Shown: positions 37,739 through 48,380 of the stretch, piece by piece
How positions within the stretch are numbered: position 1 is the stretch's first letter
Layout of the letters: each line of letters starts with the position of its first letter
Source of the DNA: Ensifer sp. BR816
GTDB taxonomy: Bacteria; Pseudomonadota; Alphaproteobacteria; Rhizobiales; Rhizobiaceae
Direction: 5' to 3'
DNA: 64,000 nucleotides
NCBI RefSeq assembly: GCF_000378985.1
Contig: NZ_KB905370.1
Location: 1,455,830 to 1,519,829 of the forward strand
Notes under the pieces: generated by a model
The model's input: the letters and a program-made list of their open reading frames with translations, nothing else
Database searches by the model: none
Told to the model about the DNA's origin: nothing
Position numbers and translations under genes: made by a program

Positions 37739-38595
37739 TCTCCACGCTCGCCGAACCCTTCACCTATGGCTACATGCTGAACGCCATGTGGGTCAGCGCG
37801 CTGGTCGGGGCCGTCTGCGCCTTTCTGTCGGCCTATCTGATGCTGAAGGGCTGGTCGCTGATCGGTGACGCACTCTCCCATTCGATCGTGCCCGGCGTCG
37901 CCGGCGCCTATATGCTAGGGCTGCCCTTCTCGCTCGGCGCCTTCTTCTCCGGTGCACTCGCGGCGGGAGCCATGCTGTTCCTGAACCAGCGCACGCGGTT
38001 GAAGGAAGACACGATCATCGGCCTCATCTTCACCTCCTTCTTCGGCCTCGGCCTGTTCATGGTGTCGCTGTCGCCGACCTCGGTGAACATCCAGACCATC
38101 GTGCTCGGCAACATCCTCGCCATCACCCCGGCCGATACGCTGCAGCTCGCCATCATCGGCCTCGTCTCGCTGGTGATCCTGTCGGCGAAGTGGAAGGACC
38201 TGATGGTCACCTTCTTCGACGAAAGCCATGCCCGCTCGATCGGCATCAATACGACCTTCCTGAAGGTTCTGTTCTTCACGCTGCTTTCGGCAAGCACGGT
38301 GGCCGCGCTGCAGACGGTCGGCGCCTTTCTGGTCATCGCCATGGTCGTGACCCCCGGCGCCACTGCCTATCTGCTGACCGACCGCTTCCCGCGGCTGATC
38401 CTGATCAGCATCGCCATCGGCGCGCTCACGAGCTTCTTCGGCGCCTATGCGAGCTATTTCCTCGACGGCGCCACCGGCGGCATCATCATCGTGCTGCAGA
38501 CGCTGATCTTTCTTCTCGCCTTTGTCTTCGCGCCGAAGCATGGGCTGCTCGCCGCCCGTCGTCGCGCGTCCGAAGCCCTGGAGGCCACGCGATGA
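37735..38595 (+). CDS. sitC: Manganese ABC transporter permease
   Basis: 286 aa with about eight membrane segments (family ABC-3). The conserved [21 protein letters not shown] lies near residue 37 and [19 protein letters not shown] near 205. Start overlaps sitB (ATGA). Paralogous to sitD. Confidence 0.92.
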   Translation: MISTLAEPFTYGYMLNAMWVSALVGAVCAFLSAYLMLKGWSLIGDALSHSIVPGVAGAYMLGLPFSLGAFFSGALAAGAMLFLNQRTRLKEDTIIGLIFTSFFGLGLFMVSLSPTSVNIQTIVLGNILAITPADTLQLAIIGLVSLVILSAKWKDLMVTFFDESHARSIGINTTFLKVLFFTLLSASTVAALQTVGAFLVIAMVVTPGATAYLLTDRFPRLILISIAIGALTSFFGAYASYFLDGATGGIIIVLQTLIFLLAFVFAPKHGLLAARRRASEALEATR

Positions 38596-39443
38596 TGTCT
38601 CTCGACATGCTCACCGCCGTCTTCGAATTCGAGTTCATGCGCAACGCGCTGTTGATCTCCGTGCTGGTCGCCATCCCGACGGCCATGCTCTCCTGCTTCC
38701 TGGTGCTGAAGGGCTGGTCGCTGATGGGCGACGCAATCTCGCACGCGGTCTTCCCGGGCGTCGTCGTCTCCTACATCGTCGGCCTGCCGCTTGCCGTCGG
38801 CGCCTTTACCGCCGGCATGGCCTGCGCGCTCTTGACCGGCTATCTCAAGGAAAACAGCCGCATCAAGCAGGATACGGTGATGGGCGTCGTCTTTTCCGGC
38901 ATGTTCGGTTTCGGCCTGGTGCTCTACACCAAGATCCAGAGCGACGTGCACCTCGACCACATCCTGTTCGGCGACATGCTCGGCATCGGCTGGGGCGACA
39001 TCCTCGAAACGGGCCTGATCGCACTCTTCGCCGCCGGCATCCTCTCGCTGAAATGGCGCGACCTGCTGCTGCACGCCTTCGATCCGGCCCAGGCGCGCGC
39101 CGTAGGCCTGCCGGTCGGATGGCTGCATTACGGGCTGCTGGCGATCCTGTCGCTGACCATCGTCGGCGCATTGAAGGCCGTCGGATTGATTCTCGCCATC
39201 GCCATGCTGATCGCCCCCGGCGCCATCGCCTTTCTCCTGACGCGGACGTTCCGCAGCATGCTGATCGTCGCCGTCGCTGTCGCGGTGCTGGCCTCCTTCT
39301 CCGGCGTCTACCTCTCCTTCTTCATCGACAGCGCCCCGGCGCCCACCATCGTCCTCCTGATGACGGTGGTCTTTCTCCTCGCCTTCGCCCATTCCACCTG
39401 GAGGACCGCGCGCGCCGAGGCACGGCGGACCCGCGTCGAATAG
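38592..39443 (+). CDS. sitD: Manganese ABC transporter permease
   Basis: 283 aa, ABC-3 family, paralogue of SitC: FLVLKGWSLMGDAISHAVFP near residue 36 and AMLIAPGAIAFLLTRTFRSM near 205. ATG 38592 overlaps the sitC stop. Ends the sit operon; no terminator is obvious in the 158 bp before the next gene. Confidence 0.92.
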   Translation: MMSLDMLTAVFEFEFMRNALLISVLVAIPTAMLSCFLVLKGWSLMGDAISHAVFPGVVVSYIVGLPLAVGAFTAGMACALLTGYLKENSRIKQDTVMGVVFSGMFGFGLVLYTKIQSDVHLDHILFGDMLGIGWGDILETGLIALFAAGILSLKWRDLLLHAFDPAQARAVGLPVGWLHYGLLAILSLTIVGALKAVGLILAIAMLIAPGAIAFLLTRTFRSMLIVAVAVAVLASFSGVYLSFFIDSAPAPTIVLLMTVVFLLAFAHSTWRTARAEARRTRVE

Positions 39444-39601
39444 GAATTTTCGCCGGCGACCCCTCCCCACAACAGACCTTTTCGCGCGTGATGCCCCTTG
39501 GACGCCGGCGCGATGATCCCGTATTGTGCGCCGTCTTTTGAGTGTGGAGCGATGCCCGGGCGAAAAGTCGGGGATCGGCTTCGTGGCGGAGCAACGGTGG
39601 C

Positions 39602-40441
39602 ATGGAGAAGAAGCAGAAAGGCCGTTCCGGCGTTGCTTTCTTCCTGTCCGCCGTGGCGTTGATTTTCACGGCGATCCTGGCGACCGTGCTGCTAGCCAAC
39701 GAGCAACGCAACCTGAAGCAGATGCTGACGGCCATGGGACTGCAAGAGGTGCTCCCTCAGGCCGCGCCTGCGCCCGAGCCCGTCCGCACGCGCCCCAGGA
39801 AAGCGGAGCCGCCGCGGGCGCTGTTGCCGGCCCGGACATTCGAGGATCTCGATACGCCGGAGCAGCAATTCATCCGCCAGATCCGCAGCGACCCGCGCGC
39901 TCTTTGCGATGGCCTGCGGGAGGCCGGCTTCCGCGAGCTTGAATGGAAATCCGCCGAAAGCGGTCGATGGGAATGCTCTTCGCTCATCCCCTTTGCCCGC
40001 CCGGGCGTGGAAAAAAGCTCGTCCATCTTCATTCTTGTCAAGGGCAGCGACGAGGATGAAATCACCTCGTTCCGCGTGAAGCTCAACATCGAGCATGCGG
40101 AAGACACCCAGGCGGTCACCAGCGCGGCCGCCGCCGCTGCTTCGGTCTTCCTGAGTCAGGTTCACTGGGCCGATAGCGAGAGCATCGCGCTGAAGATACA
40201 GGCGCTCGGCGAATTCGATCTCAAGCGTTTCGGCAGCCGCATCCAATTCCGGCGCGAATCGGGTGACACGCCCCGCTACAATTTCCTTGCCAACCAGACG
40301 GCACGCACGAAACCGAAGAGCGCCGCCGAACTGTACTTCGACCGCGAGACGTGGCTTGCGCCCGGGGATGGCTCGATCAATTCCGTCATTCGCGGTCCGA
40401 GCGCCTGGAACACGGCATCCGGAAGCGGTACCGCGCACTGA
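39602..40441 (+). CDS. Membrane-anchored hypothetical protein
   Basis: 279 aa. A basic N terminus (MEKKQKGRSG) precedes one membrane helix (VAFFLSAVALIFTAILATVL), followed by a Pro/Arg-rich linker and a ~170-residue periplasmic domain with two cysteines (DPRALCDGLREAGFRELEW, GRWECSSLIPFARPG). I start at ATG 39602 because the membrane segment then sits properly at the N terminus and GGAG lies ten bases upstream. Family not recognised with certainty; similar proteins appear limited to rhizobia (impression, not tested). Confidence 0.65.
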   Translation: MEKKQKGRSGVAFFLSAVALIFTAILATVLLANEQRNLKQMLTAMGLQEVLPQAAPAPEPVRTRPRKAEPPRALLPARTFEDLDTPEQQFIRQIRSDPRALCDGLREAGFRELEWKSAESGRWECSSLIPFARPGVEKSSSIFILVKGSDEDEITSFRVKLNIEHAEDTQAVTSAAAAAASVFLSQVHWADSESIALKIQALGEFDLKRFGSRIQFRRESGDTPRYNFLANQTARTKPKSAAELYFDRETWLAPGDGSINSVIRGPSAWNTASGSGTAH

Positions 40442-40454
40442 AAGTCAGGCGCCG

Positions 40455-40886
40455 TCAGCGGTCGATGCGTGTCGAGAGAATAATCGACGACAGCGTCTTT
40501 TCGACGCCCTCGATCTCGCCGATCCGATCGATCAGCAAGTCCAGTTCGCTGATCGAGGCCGCCGCGACGATGGCGATCAGGTCGAAGCTGCCGCTGACCG
40601 AATGCAGCGTGCGGATCTCGCTGATCGCAGTCAGTTCGGGCGTGACGCGGCCCAGCGCCCGCGGTGCGATGGTGATCAGCACATGCGCCTGCACCAGGCC
40701 CTTCTCGTAGCTTTCGGCAAGCCGCACGCCATAGCCGGCGATCACACCCTCGCGCTCGAGCCGTTCGATGCGAGCCTGCACGGTCGTGCGCGACAAGCCC
40801 AATCGCCGTGCGATCGTCGCCGTCGGCATGCGGGCGTTTTCGCTGAGAATGGCAAGAAGCTCTCTGTCCTTATCGGTGACCTGCAT
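40455..40886 (-). CDS. Lrp/AsnC-family transcriptional regulator
   Basis: 143 aa. N-terminal helix-turn-helix (LLAILSENARMPTATIARRL, GLSRTTVQARIERLE) and C-terminal RAM ligand-sensing domain (VLITIAPRALGRVTPELTAI, SGSFDLIAIVAAASISELDL). ATG 40886 is used; TTG 40907 would add seven residues. Divergent from the saccharopine-dehydrogenase-like gene across 127 bp, which makes that gene its likely target and an amino acid such as lysine its likely ligand (inference). Confidence 0.87.
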   Translation of the reverse strand: MQVTDKDRELLAILSENARMPTATIARRLGLSRTTVQARIERLEREGVIAGYGVRLAESYEKGLVQAHVLITIAPRALGRVTPELTAISEIRTLHSVSGSFDLIAIVAAASISELDLLIDRIGEIEGVEKTLSSIILSTRIDR

Positions 40887-41013
40887 ATCGTCGATCCATT
40901 TCGGCAAAGTGCCGATTATAGACCGACGATTTAGCTATTTTGCAGCTTCGAATCAACTTCTACTTGGAGGACAATGGCAATGAAAAGGCTCATACCCTGA
41001 GGGAAAAGAAAAA

Positions 41014-42117
41014 ATGAAAGACATCGTTGTCATCGGCGCCGGCAAGATCGGCTCCACCATCGCCCGCATGCTGGCCCATACCGGCGACTACCGCGTCTGC
41101 GTCGCCGACCGCAGCGCCGAGCAATTGCAGCAGGTCGAGAGCCATGAGGCGATCTCGACGGCGGTCATCGACATCGCCGACAAGAAGTCTCTTGTCGGCC
41201 TGCTCTCCGGCAAGTTCGCCGTGCTCAGCGCCGCACCGTTCCACCTGACAGTGGCAATCGCCGAGGCCGCCGCCGAGGCCGAGATCCACTATCTCGACCT
41301 GACCGAAGACGTCGAATCGACCCGCCAGGTCAAGGCGATCGCGGCGGAGGCCAAGACAGCCTTCATCCCGCAATGCGGCCTGGCACCCGGCTTCATCTCG
41401 ATCGTCGCCAATGATCTCACCCGGCATTTCGACACGCTGGAAAGCGTCCGCATGCGCGTCGGCGCCCTGCCGCAATATCCGTCGAACGCGCTGAACTACA
41501 ACCTCACCTGGAGCACGGACGGCGTCATCAACGAATATATCGAGCCCTGCGAGGCGATCGTCGAAGGGTCGCTGATCGAGGTTCCGGCGATGGAGGAGCG
41601 CGAGGAGTTCTCGCTCGACGGAGTCACCTACGAGGCCTTCAACACCTCCGGCGGCCTCGGCACGCTGTGCGAGACGCTGACGGGCAAGGTCCGGACGCTG
41701 AACTACAAGACGATCCGCTATCCCGGCCATGCCGCGATCTTCAAGGCGCTGCTGAACGATCTCGGGCTGCGCCATCGCCGCGAGGTGCTGAAGGACATTC
41801 TCGAAAACGCGCTGCCGACCACGACCCAGGACGTCGTCGTCATCTTCGTGACCGTTTCCGGTTTCCGCCAAGGCCGCCTGATCCAGGAGACCTATGCCAA
41901 CAAGGTCTATAGCGGCGTTGTCGCCGGGCGCATGCAGAGCGGCATCCAGATCACCACGGCCGGCAGCATCTGCGCCGTCCTCGACCTGCTCGCCGAAGGC
42001 AATATCCCGACCAGGGGCTTTATCCGCCAGGAAGACATTTCCCTCGACACCTTCCTCACAAACCGCTTCGGCCATTACTACGCCCAGAAGCGCGAAACGG
42101 AACGGGCGGCAGGCTAA
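41014..42117 (+). CDS. Saccharopine dehydrogenase-family oxidoreductase (lysine 6-dehydrogenase-like)
   Basis: 367 aa. N-terminal Rossmann motif DIVVIGAGKIGSTIARMLAH; the family segment IPQCGLAPGFISIVANDL near residue 125 and YEAFNTSGGLGTLCETLTGK, KTIRYPGHAAIFKALL near 210-245. Length and these segments fit the short saccharopine-dehydrogenase group that includes lysine 6-dehydrogenase, which oxidises lysine to a semialdehyde; substrate is unproven. A Lrp-family gene is divergent. A 22-bp hairpin follows the stop. Confidence 0.75.
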   Translation: MKDIVVIGAGKIGSTIARMLAHTGDYRVCVADRSAEQLQQVESHEAISTAVIDIADKKSLVGLLSGKFAVLSAAPFHLTVAIAEAAAEAEIHYLDLTEDVESTRQVKAIAAEAKTAFIPQCGLAPGFISIVANDLTRHFDTLESVRMRVGALPQYPSNALNYNLTWSTDGVINEYIEPCEAIVEGSLIEVPAMEEREEFSLDGVTYEAFNTSGGLGTLCETLTGKVRTLNYKTIRYPGHAAIFKALLNDLGLRHRREVLKDILENALPTTTQDVVVIFVTVSGFRQGRLIQETYANKVYSGVVAGRMQSGIQITTAGSICAVLDLLAEGNIPTRGFIRQEDISLDTFLTNRFGHYYAQKRETERAAG

Positions 42118-42150
42118 GCTTGGTGCCCCGGAGGGCGATCCTCCCGTCCT

Positions 42151-42197
42151 CACCAACGAAGAACGCCCGGACATCGTCCGGGCGTTCTTCGTTGGTG
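42151..42197. terminator. Perfect 22-bp stem-loop after the dehydrogenase gene
   Basis: Bases 42151-42172 and 42176-42197 are exact inverted complements around the loop ATC. The inner part (GAACGCCCGGAC...GTCCGGGCGTTC) followed by TTCGTT resembles a Rho-independent terminator; the extra outer pairs make it symmetric so it can act on both strands. It lies 34 bp after the stop at 42117. Confidence 0.7.
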
Positions 42198-42211
42198 GCG
42201 ATCTCAGCTTA

Positions 42212-42345
42212 GCATTCCAGCTCATCCAGCCTGGCGGCCACCTTCTCTCCTCAAGCGGGGTGAGAGACACACGTGACGCCTTCCCAGTCCCCTTGCCCCG
42301 CCTGCGAGGAGAAGACTACGGCCACGGCATTGCTGCAATGCGGGA
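42212..42345. repeat. Degenerate rhizobial intergenic repeat
   Basis: The stretch with CTCATCCAGCCTGGCGGCCA, CCTTCTCTCCTCAAGCGGGG and CCTTGCCCCGCCTGCGAGGA has the layout of a dispersed intergenic repeat common in rhizobia (CTCATCC..., CTTCTCC-CC-CAAGCGGGG, ...CGCTTGCGGGGAGAAG). A shorter relic is at 51501-51535. Recognised by memory of such elements, not by alignment. Confidence 0.4.
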
Positions 42346-42362
42346 GCGCGGCCCGTGAGTGG

Positions 42363-42390
42363 ACACAAAAAACCCCGCTCGAGGCAGGGT
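42363..42390 (-). terminator. Rho-independent terminator of the atp operon
   Basis: Minus strand ACCCTGC-CTCGA-GCGGGGT (42390-42372, one G-T pair) followed by TTTTT. It lies 43 bp after the atpC stop at 42433. Confidence 0.85.
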
Positions 42391-42432
42391 CTGATGTGTC
42401 TATCGGTCGTTTCCCTTGTCGGGATGTCCCTT

Positions 42433-42837
42433 TCAGGCGGGGATGACGATCTCCCCGAGCTTCGTCAGTTCTGCGATAAACTGTTCGACGCGGGTCTTCT
42501 TCTCGTCGATCGCCCCTTCCAGCTCGGCGCGCGCCTCGTCGATGCGGTTTTCGAGAACCGTGCGATCGAGTTCGTCGACATGGACCGCCGATTCGGCAAG
42601 CAGCGTGCAGCCCGTCGGCAGGATGTCGGCGAAGCCGCCGAAGACGGCGAAACGCTCGGTCTTGCCGTCGGCCGTCTTGACCGTGACCACACCCGGCTTG
42701 ACGGTCGTCATCGTCGGGGCGTGATTGGCCATAACGGTCATCTCACCCTCGGTTGCCGGGATGACGACTTCGGTCACCTTTGCGGAAAGCAGCAGGCGCT
42801 CCGGGGAAACAAGCTCGAAATTGAAACTGTCGGCCAT
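42433..42837 (-). CDS. atpC: ATP synthase F1 epsilon subunit
   Basis: 134 aa. N-terminal beta-sandwich (FNFELVSPERLLLSAKVTEV, EGEMTVMANHAPTMTTVKPG) and C-terminal helical hairpin. Links the rotor gamma subunit to the c-ring and can inhibit hydrolysis. Its ATG shares one base with the stop of the 78-codon gene upstream (TAATG). Last gene of the operon. Confidence 0.95.
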   Translation of the reverse strand: MADSFNFELVSPERLLLSAKVTEVVIPATEGEMTVMANHAPTMTTVKPGVVTVKTADGKTERFAVFGGFADILPTGCTLLAESAVHVDELDRTVLENRIDEARAELEGAIDEKKTRVEQFIAELTKLGEIVIPA

Positions 42838-43072
42838 TAGTGACTTACCTTTTCAGCGATGGCTTCAGAGTCCTGCAACTTGGTTCCGCAAAACGGGCAG
42901 TGCATGACCACATGATCCATATAACCGAGCCCTTCCTCGGTTTGGACTATCCCTACGACCATCATCAGCACACCGCCTTCCGAAATGTAGACCGTTGGCT
43001 CTGCTGGTTCGGGAAGTTCTGCCGCGACCTCCCTCAGGGTGTCGCAGCAGAACTGATTTAGAGCATCGCCCA

Positions 43073-43073
<1 letters not shown>
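42837..43073 (-). CDS. Small zinc-ribbon-like protein inserted between atpD and atpC
   Basis: 78 aa: MGDALNQFCCDTLREVAAEL, then PTVYISEGGVLMMVVGIVQT, and HCPFCGTKLQDSEAIAEKVS near the C terminus. The CPFCG motif plus the earlier Cys pair (FCC) could form a zinc site. ATG 43073 shares one base with the atpD stop (TGATG) and its TAA shares one base with the atpC start, so it is coupled on both sides and cotranslated with ATP synthase subunits. A TTG at 43076 is a less likely start. Not a known F1 subunit; function unknown. Confidence 0.75.
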
Positions 43074-44614
<1,541 letters not shown>

Positions 44615-45496
44615 TTAGAGCGCTTCAGCGCCCGAGATGATTTCAATGAGTTCCTTGGTGATCTGCGCCTGCCGCTGACGGTTGTAGTTGAGCGTCAGCT
44701 TGTTGATCATCTCACCGGCATTGCGCGTCGCATTGTCCATGGCACTCATCTTGGCGCCCATTTCGCCGGCGACGTTCTCGAGCAGGGCCCGGAAAATCTG
44801 GACGGAAATGTTGCGCGGAATGAGGTCGGTGAGGATGGCCGCAGCGTCCGGCTCGTATTCGTAGATCGCCGATGCGCTGTCGGCCTCGGCAGCTACCGCG
44901 CCGGCCGACGCCGGAATGAGCTGCTGGGCGGTCGGAATCTGCGAAATGACGGACTTGAACTCGGAATAGAACAAGGTGCAGACGTCGAACTCGCCCTTTT
45001 CGAAGAGTTCGATGACCTTGTGGCCGATCCGGTCGGCATTCTCGAAGCCGATCTTCTTGACCTCGCGCAGGTCGACGCGGTCGATGATCAGCGACGCGAA
45101 TTCACGCCGCAGGATATCGAAGCCCTTCTTGCCGACGCAGATGATCTTGACCGTCTTGCCCTCAGCGAGCAGCTTGCGGATATGATCGCGGGCAAAGCGG
45201 GCGATCTGCGAGTTGAAGCCGCCGCAAAGGCCGCGTTCGGCCGTGCAGACGACCAGCAGATGCGTGTCGTCCTTGCCGGTACCCGTCATCAACGCCGGCG
45301 CACTGTCGTCCGCGCCGACCGCCTGGGCGATGTTGGCGAGAACGGCAGCCATGCGCTGCGAATAGGGCCGGGCGGCCTCGGCCGCCTCCTGGGCACGCCG
45401 AAGCTTCGCCGCGGCGACCATCTTCATCGCCTTGGTGATCTTCTGCGTCGCCTTGACGGAGGCGATCCGGTTCTTCAGATCCTTAAGTGAAGGCAT
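44615..45496 (-). CDS. atpG: ATP synthase F1 gamma subunit
   Basis: 293 aa central stalk. N-terminal helix [29 protein letters not shown] is characteristic, as are [13 protein letters not shown] and the C-terminal [19 protein letters not shown]. Between atpA (27 bp) and atpD (24 bp) in the usual order. Confidence 0.97.
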   Translation of the reverse strand: MPSLKDLKNRIASVKATQKITKAMKMVAAAKLRRAQEAAEAARPYSQRMAAVLANIAQAVGADDSAPALMTGTGKDDTHLLVVCTAERGLCGGFNSQIARFARDHIRKLLAEGKTVKIICVGKKGFDILRREFASLIIDRVDLREVKKIGFENADRIGHKVIELFEKGEFDVCTLFYSEFKSVISQIPTAQQLIPASAGAVAAEADSASAIYEYEPDAAAILTDLIPRNISVQIFRALLENVAGEMGAKMSAMDNATRNAGEMINKLTLNYNRQRQAQITKELIEIISGAEAL

Positions 45497-45523
45497 CCGT
45501 TGTCCGTCCTAGTTGAGGTCCGC

Positions 45524-47053
45524 TCAGGCGAAAGACTTGGAGAAGCTGTCGATTGCAGCCTTCAGCTTGGCCTTGGTGTCGTCCGAGATCGCCTTTTCCG
45601 TGCGGATGGTATCCAGGAGCGCCTTGCCTTCCGACCGCAGGTAGGAAAGCAGACCATGCTCGAACTTGCCGACCTGGTTGACCGGCAGCTTGTCGAGATA
45701 GCCGTTGACGCCGGCGAAGATCACCGCGACCTGCTCTTCCGTCTTCAGCGGCGAGAACTGCGGCTGCTTCAGGAGTTCGGTCAGGCGTGCACCGCGGTTC
45801 AAGAGGCGCTGCGTAGCGGCGTCGAGGTCCGAGCCGAACTGCGCGAAGGCCGCCATTTCGCGGTACTGCGCGAGTTCGCCCTTGATCGAACCTGCGACCT
45901 GCTTCATCGCCTTGATCTGGGCGGAGGAGCCGACGCGCGAAACCGAGAGACCGACGTTAACGGCCGGGCGGATGCCCTGGTAGAACAGGTCGGTTTCAAG
46001 GAAGATCTGGCCGTCGGTGATCGAGATAACGTTGGTCGGAATAAACGCGGACACGTCGTTGCCCTGGGTCTCGATGACCGGCAGAGCCGTCAGCGAGCCG
46101 GCGCCGTTGTCGTCGGAGAGCTTTGCAGCGCGCTCCAGCAGACGGGAATGCAGGTAGAAGACGTCGCCCGGATAGGCTTCGCGGCCCGGCGGGCGGCGCA
46201 AGAGCAGCGACATCTGGCGGTAAGCAACGGCCTGCTTCGAAAGGTCGTCATAGCCGATCAGGGCGTGCTTGCCGTTGTCACGGAAGTATTCGCCCATCGT
46301 GCAGCCGGCGAACGGAGCGAGGTACTGCATCGGCGCCGGATCGGAAGCGGTGGCGGCAACGATGATCGAGTACTGCAGAGCGCCACGCTCTTCGAGCACC
46401 TTCACGAACTGCGCGACCGTCGAGCGCTTCTGGCCGATGGCGACGTAGACGCAGTAGAGCTTGTCACCTTCCGGACCATTGTCGTGAATGGCCTTCTGGT
46501 TGAGGATCGTGTCGAGAATGATCGCGGTCTTGCCGGTCTGGCGGTCACCGATGACGAGCTCGCGCTGGCCGCGGCCGACCGGGATGAGGGCGTCGATGGC
46601 CTTGAGGCCGGTCGACATCGGCTCATGCACCGACTTGCGCGGAATGATGCCGGGAGCCTTGACGTCGACGCGAGCGCGCTGCTTGGCGTTGATCGGGCCC
46701 TTGCCGTCGATCGGATTGCCGAGCGCGTCGACGACGCGGCCGAGCAGTTCCGGACCAACCGGGACGTCCACGATGGCGCCGGTCCGCTTGACGGTGTCGC
46801 CTTCCTTGATGTCACGGTCGGAGCCGAAGATAACCACACCGACATTGTCGGCTTCGAGGTTCAGCGCCATGCCGCGAATTCCGCCCGGGAATTCGACCAT
46901 CTCGCCTGCCTGGACATTGTCGAGGCCGTAGACGCGGGCGATACCGTCACCGACGGAAAGCACCTGGCCGACTTCGGAAACTTCCGCTTCCTGGCCGAAA
47001 TTTTTGATCTGATCTTTAAGAATTGCGGAAATTTCCGCGGCGCGGATATCCAT
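45524..47053 (-). CDS. atpA: ATP synthase F1 alpha subunit
   Basis: 509 aa. Begins [20 protein letters not shown]; nucleotide-binding P loop [19 protein letters not shown] and the alpha/beta signature [17 protein letters not shown] with the arginine finger. Its ATG overlaps the last base of the atpH stop codon region (47053 shared). Confidence 0.97.
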   Translation of the reverse strand: MDIRAAEISAILKDQIKNFGQEAEVSEVGQVLSVGDGIARVYGLDNVQAGEMVEFPGGIRGMALNLEADNVGVVIFGSDRDIKEGDTVKRTGAIVDVPVGPELLGRVVDALGNPIDGKGPINAKQRARVDVKAPGIIPRKSVHEPMSTGLKAIDALIPVGRGQRELVIGDRQTGKTAIILDTILNQKAIHDNGPEGDKLYCVYVAIGQKRSTVAQFVKVLEERGALQYSIIVAATASDPAPMQYLAPFAGCTMGEYFRDNGKHALIGYDDLSKQAVAYRQMSLLLRRPPGREAYPGDVFYLHSRLLERAAKLSDDNGAGSLTALPVIETQGNDVSAFIPTNVISITDGQIFLETDLFYQGIRPAVNVGLSVSRVGSSAQIKAMKQVAGSIKGELAQYREMAAFAQFGSDLDAATQRLLNRGARLTELLKQPQFSPLKTEEQVAVIFAGVNGYLDKLPVNQVGKFEHGLLSYLRSEGKALLDTIRTEKAISDDTKAKLKAAIDSFSKSFA

Positions 47054-47619
47054 CAGCCGACCTCTTTCAGTGCAAGCTTAAGGGTAGAGAGTTTGGTGCG
47101 AAGGGAGGTGTCAATCTGGCGGGACCCGACCTTGACGATCAGACCTCCAAGAATAGACGGGTCGACGGTGACGTTGACCGCCACGTCTTTGCCGGTGACG
47201 CCCTTGAGCGTCGCCTTCAATTCGTTTTGCTGCGCCTCGGTGAGCGCATGTGCCGACGTGACGTCGGCAGTGATTTCGCCACGGTGACGTGCGGCGATCA
47301 GGCGGAACGCCTGGATGCTGCCCGGCAGCGCGAAGAGGCGGCGGTTGCGCGCCACGACCTTGAGGAAGTTGCCGACCAGGCCGGAGAAGCCGAACTTCTC
47401 GACGAGTGCCGAGACGGCCTTGAACTGATCGTCGGCGGAAAAGACCGGGCTCACGATCAGCCGCTTCAGGTCGTCGCTGCCGTCGATCAGCGCCTGCACG
47501 CGATCGAGATCGGTACCGACCGCATCGACCGAACCAGCCTCGAGGGCGAGCTCGAAAAGCGAAGACGCATATCTTTCTGCAACGCCGGAAATAAGCTGGG
47601 ATGTGTCTGCCACGGGCAC
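47053..47619 (-). CDS. atpH: ATP synthase F1 delta subunit
   Basis: 188 aa peripheral stalk subunit. Segments [39 protein letters not shown] and [20 protein letters not shown] with [16 protein letters not shown] at the end are family-typical. First gene of atpHAGDC; Fo genes are elsewhere, as usual in Alphaproteobacteria. Confidence 0.95.
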   Translation of the reverse strand: MPVADTSQLISGVAERYASSLFELALEAGSVDAVGTDLDRVQALIDGSDDLKRLIVSPVFSADDQFKAVSALVEKFGFSGLVGNFLKVVARNRRLFALPGSIQAFRLIAARHRGEITADVTSAHALTEAQQNELKATLKGVTGKDVAVNVTVDPSILGGLIVKVGSRQIDTSLRTKLSTLKLALKEVG

Positions 47620-47869
47620 AAGCTTCTCTCAAAATCATCCAAGAGCGTCAGCTGCGGCGAACCGTTGGCTTAACATCTTGAATTTGCTGCAATAACTCGC
47701 AGGATATCGAGGCCTTTCGACCCACTTCCCCCGCAATTCGCGGTTCGTCTAGCATAGGATGTTTGGACTCGCAACACGCCAACGGCAGGAATGCGGCATA
47801 ACACCGCCCCCTTCGGCGGAATTTTGCCGTAAATTCGTGGAGCCCGGATTTGCGCCCCTGCCAGGATCG

Positions 47870-48262
47870 TCAGATGAACCCGAAAACATAGGCGAGCGGC
47901 AGGATCGCAAGCGCCGACTGGACGACAAGTGCCGCCCAGTTGAAAAGCGTCGCGCCGTTGTCGCTCATCATCGACAATATGCGGCCGAACGCCGCAAGCG
48001 CGAAAGCAGCCCCGACGGCGAGATAGACCATCGGCTGGGCAAGCAGAATGGCGCCAAGGCCGAGGCCGACATGCATGCCGCCCATGGTCGAGCGCGCCTC
48101 CGCCAGGCCGCCGCGCCGTCCCTCGGCGATGCCGATACCGGCGGCGCGAAAGGCGAGACGTGGTGCAAAAAGCATGACGAGGCCGATCAGCATCGCCGCG
48201 CCGGCCGCGCAAAAGGCCAGGAACTCCCCGGTTTCCGTCGGAATGTAAAACTCCATGCCCAT
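47870..48262 (-). CDS. DUF4345-like membrane protein
   Basis: 130 aa with four hydrophobic segments (e.g. FLAFCAAGAAMLIGLVMLFA, MGGMHVGLGLGAILLA, VYLAVGAAFALAAFGRILSM, ALVVQSALAILPLAYVFGFI). The GGMHVGLG and GRILSM spacing resembles DUF4345. ATG 48262 has GGGGA six bases upstream; ATG 48256 is possible. Function unknown. The 250 bp between it and atpH hold the atp promoter region and no gene. Confidence 0.65.
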   Translation of the reverse strand: MGMEFYIPTETGEFLAFCAAGAAMLIGLVMLFAPRLAFRAAGIGIAEGRRGGLAEARSTMGGMHVGLGLGAILLAQPMVYLAVGAAFALAAFGRILSMMSDNGATLFNWAALVVQSALAILPLAYVFGFI

Positions 48263-48380
48263 CCCCGCGCCAGATCGTCACTATCGCCCGCCCGAAAGCG
48301 ATTCCCGGCGGCGCGTCTTTTGGTCTAGCGCATGTTTGCGACGATGTGAATCGGCCGCATCGTGTGACCGAACCCTCAGA

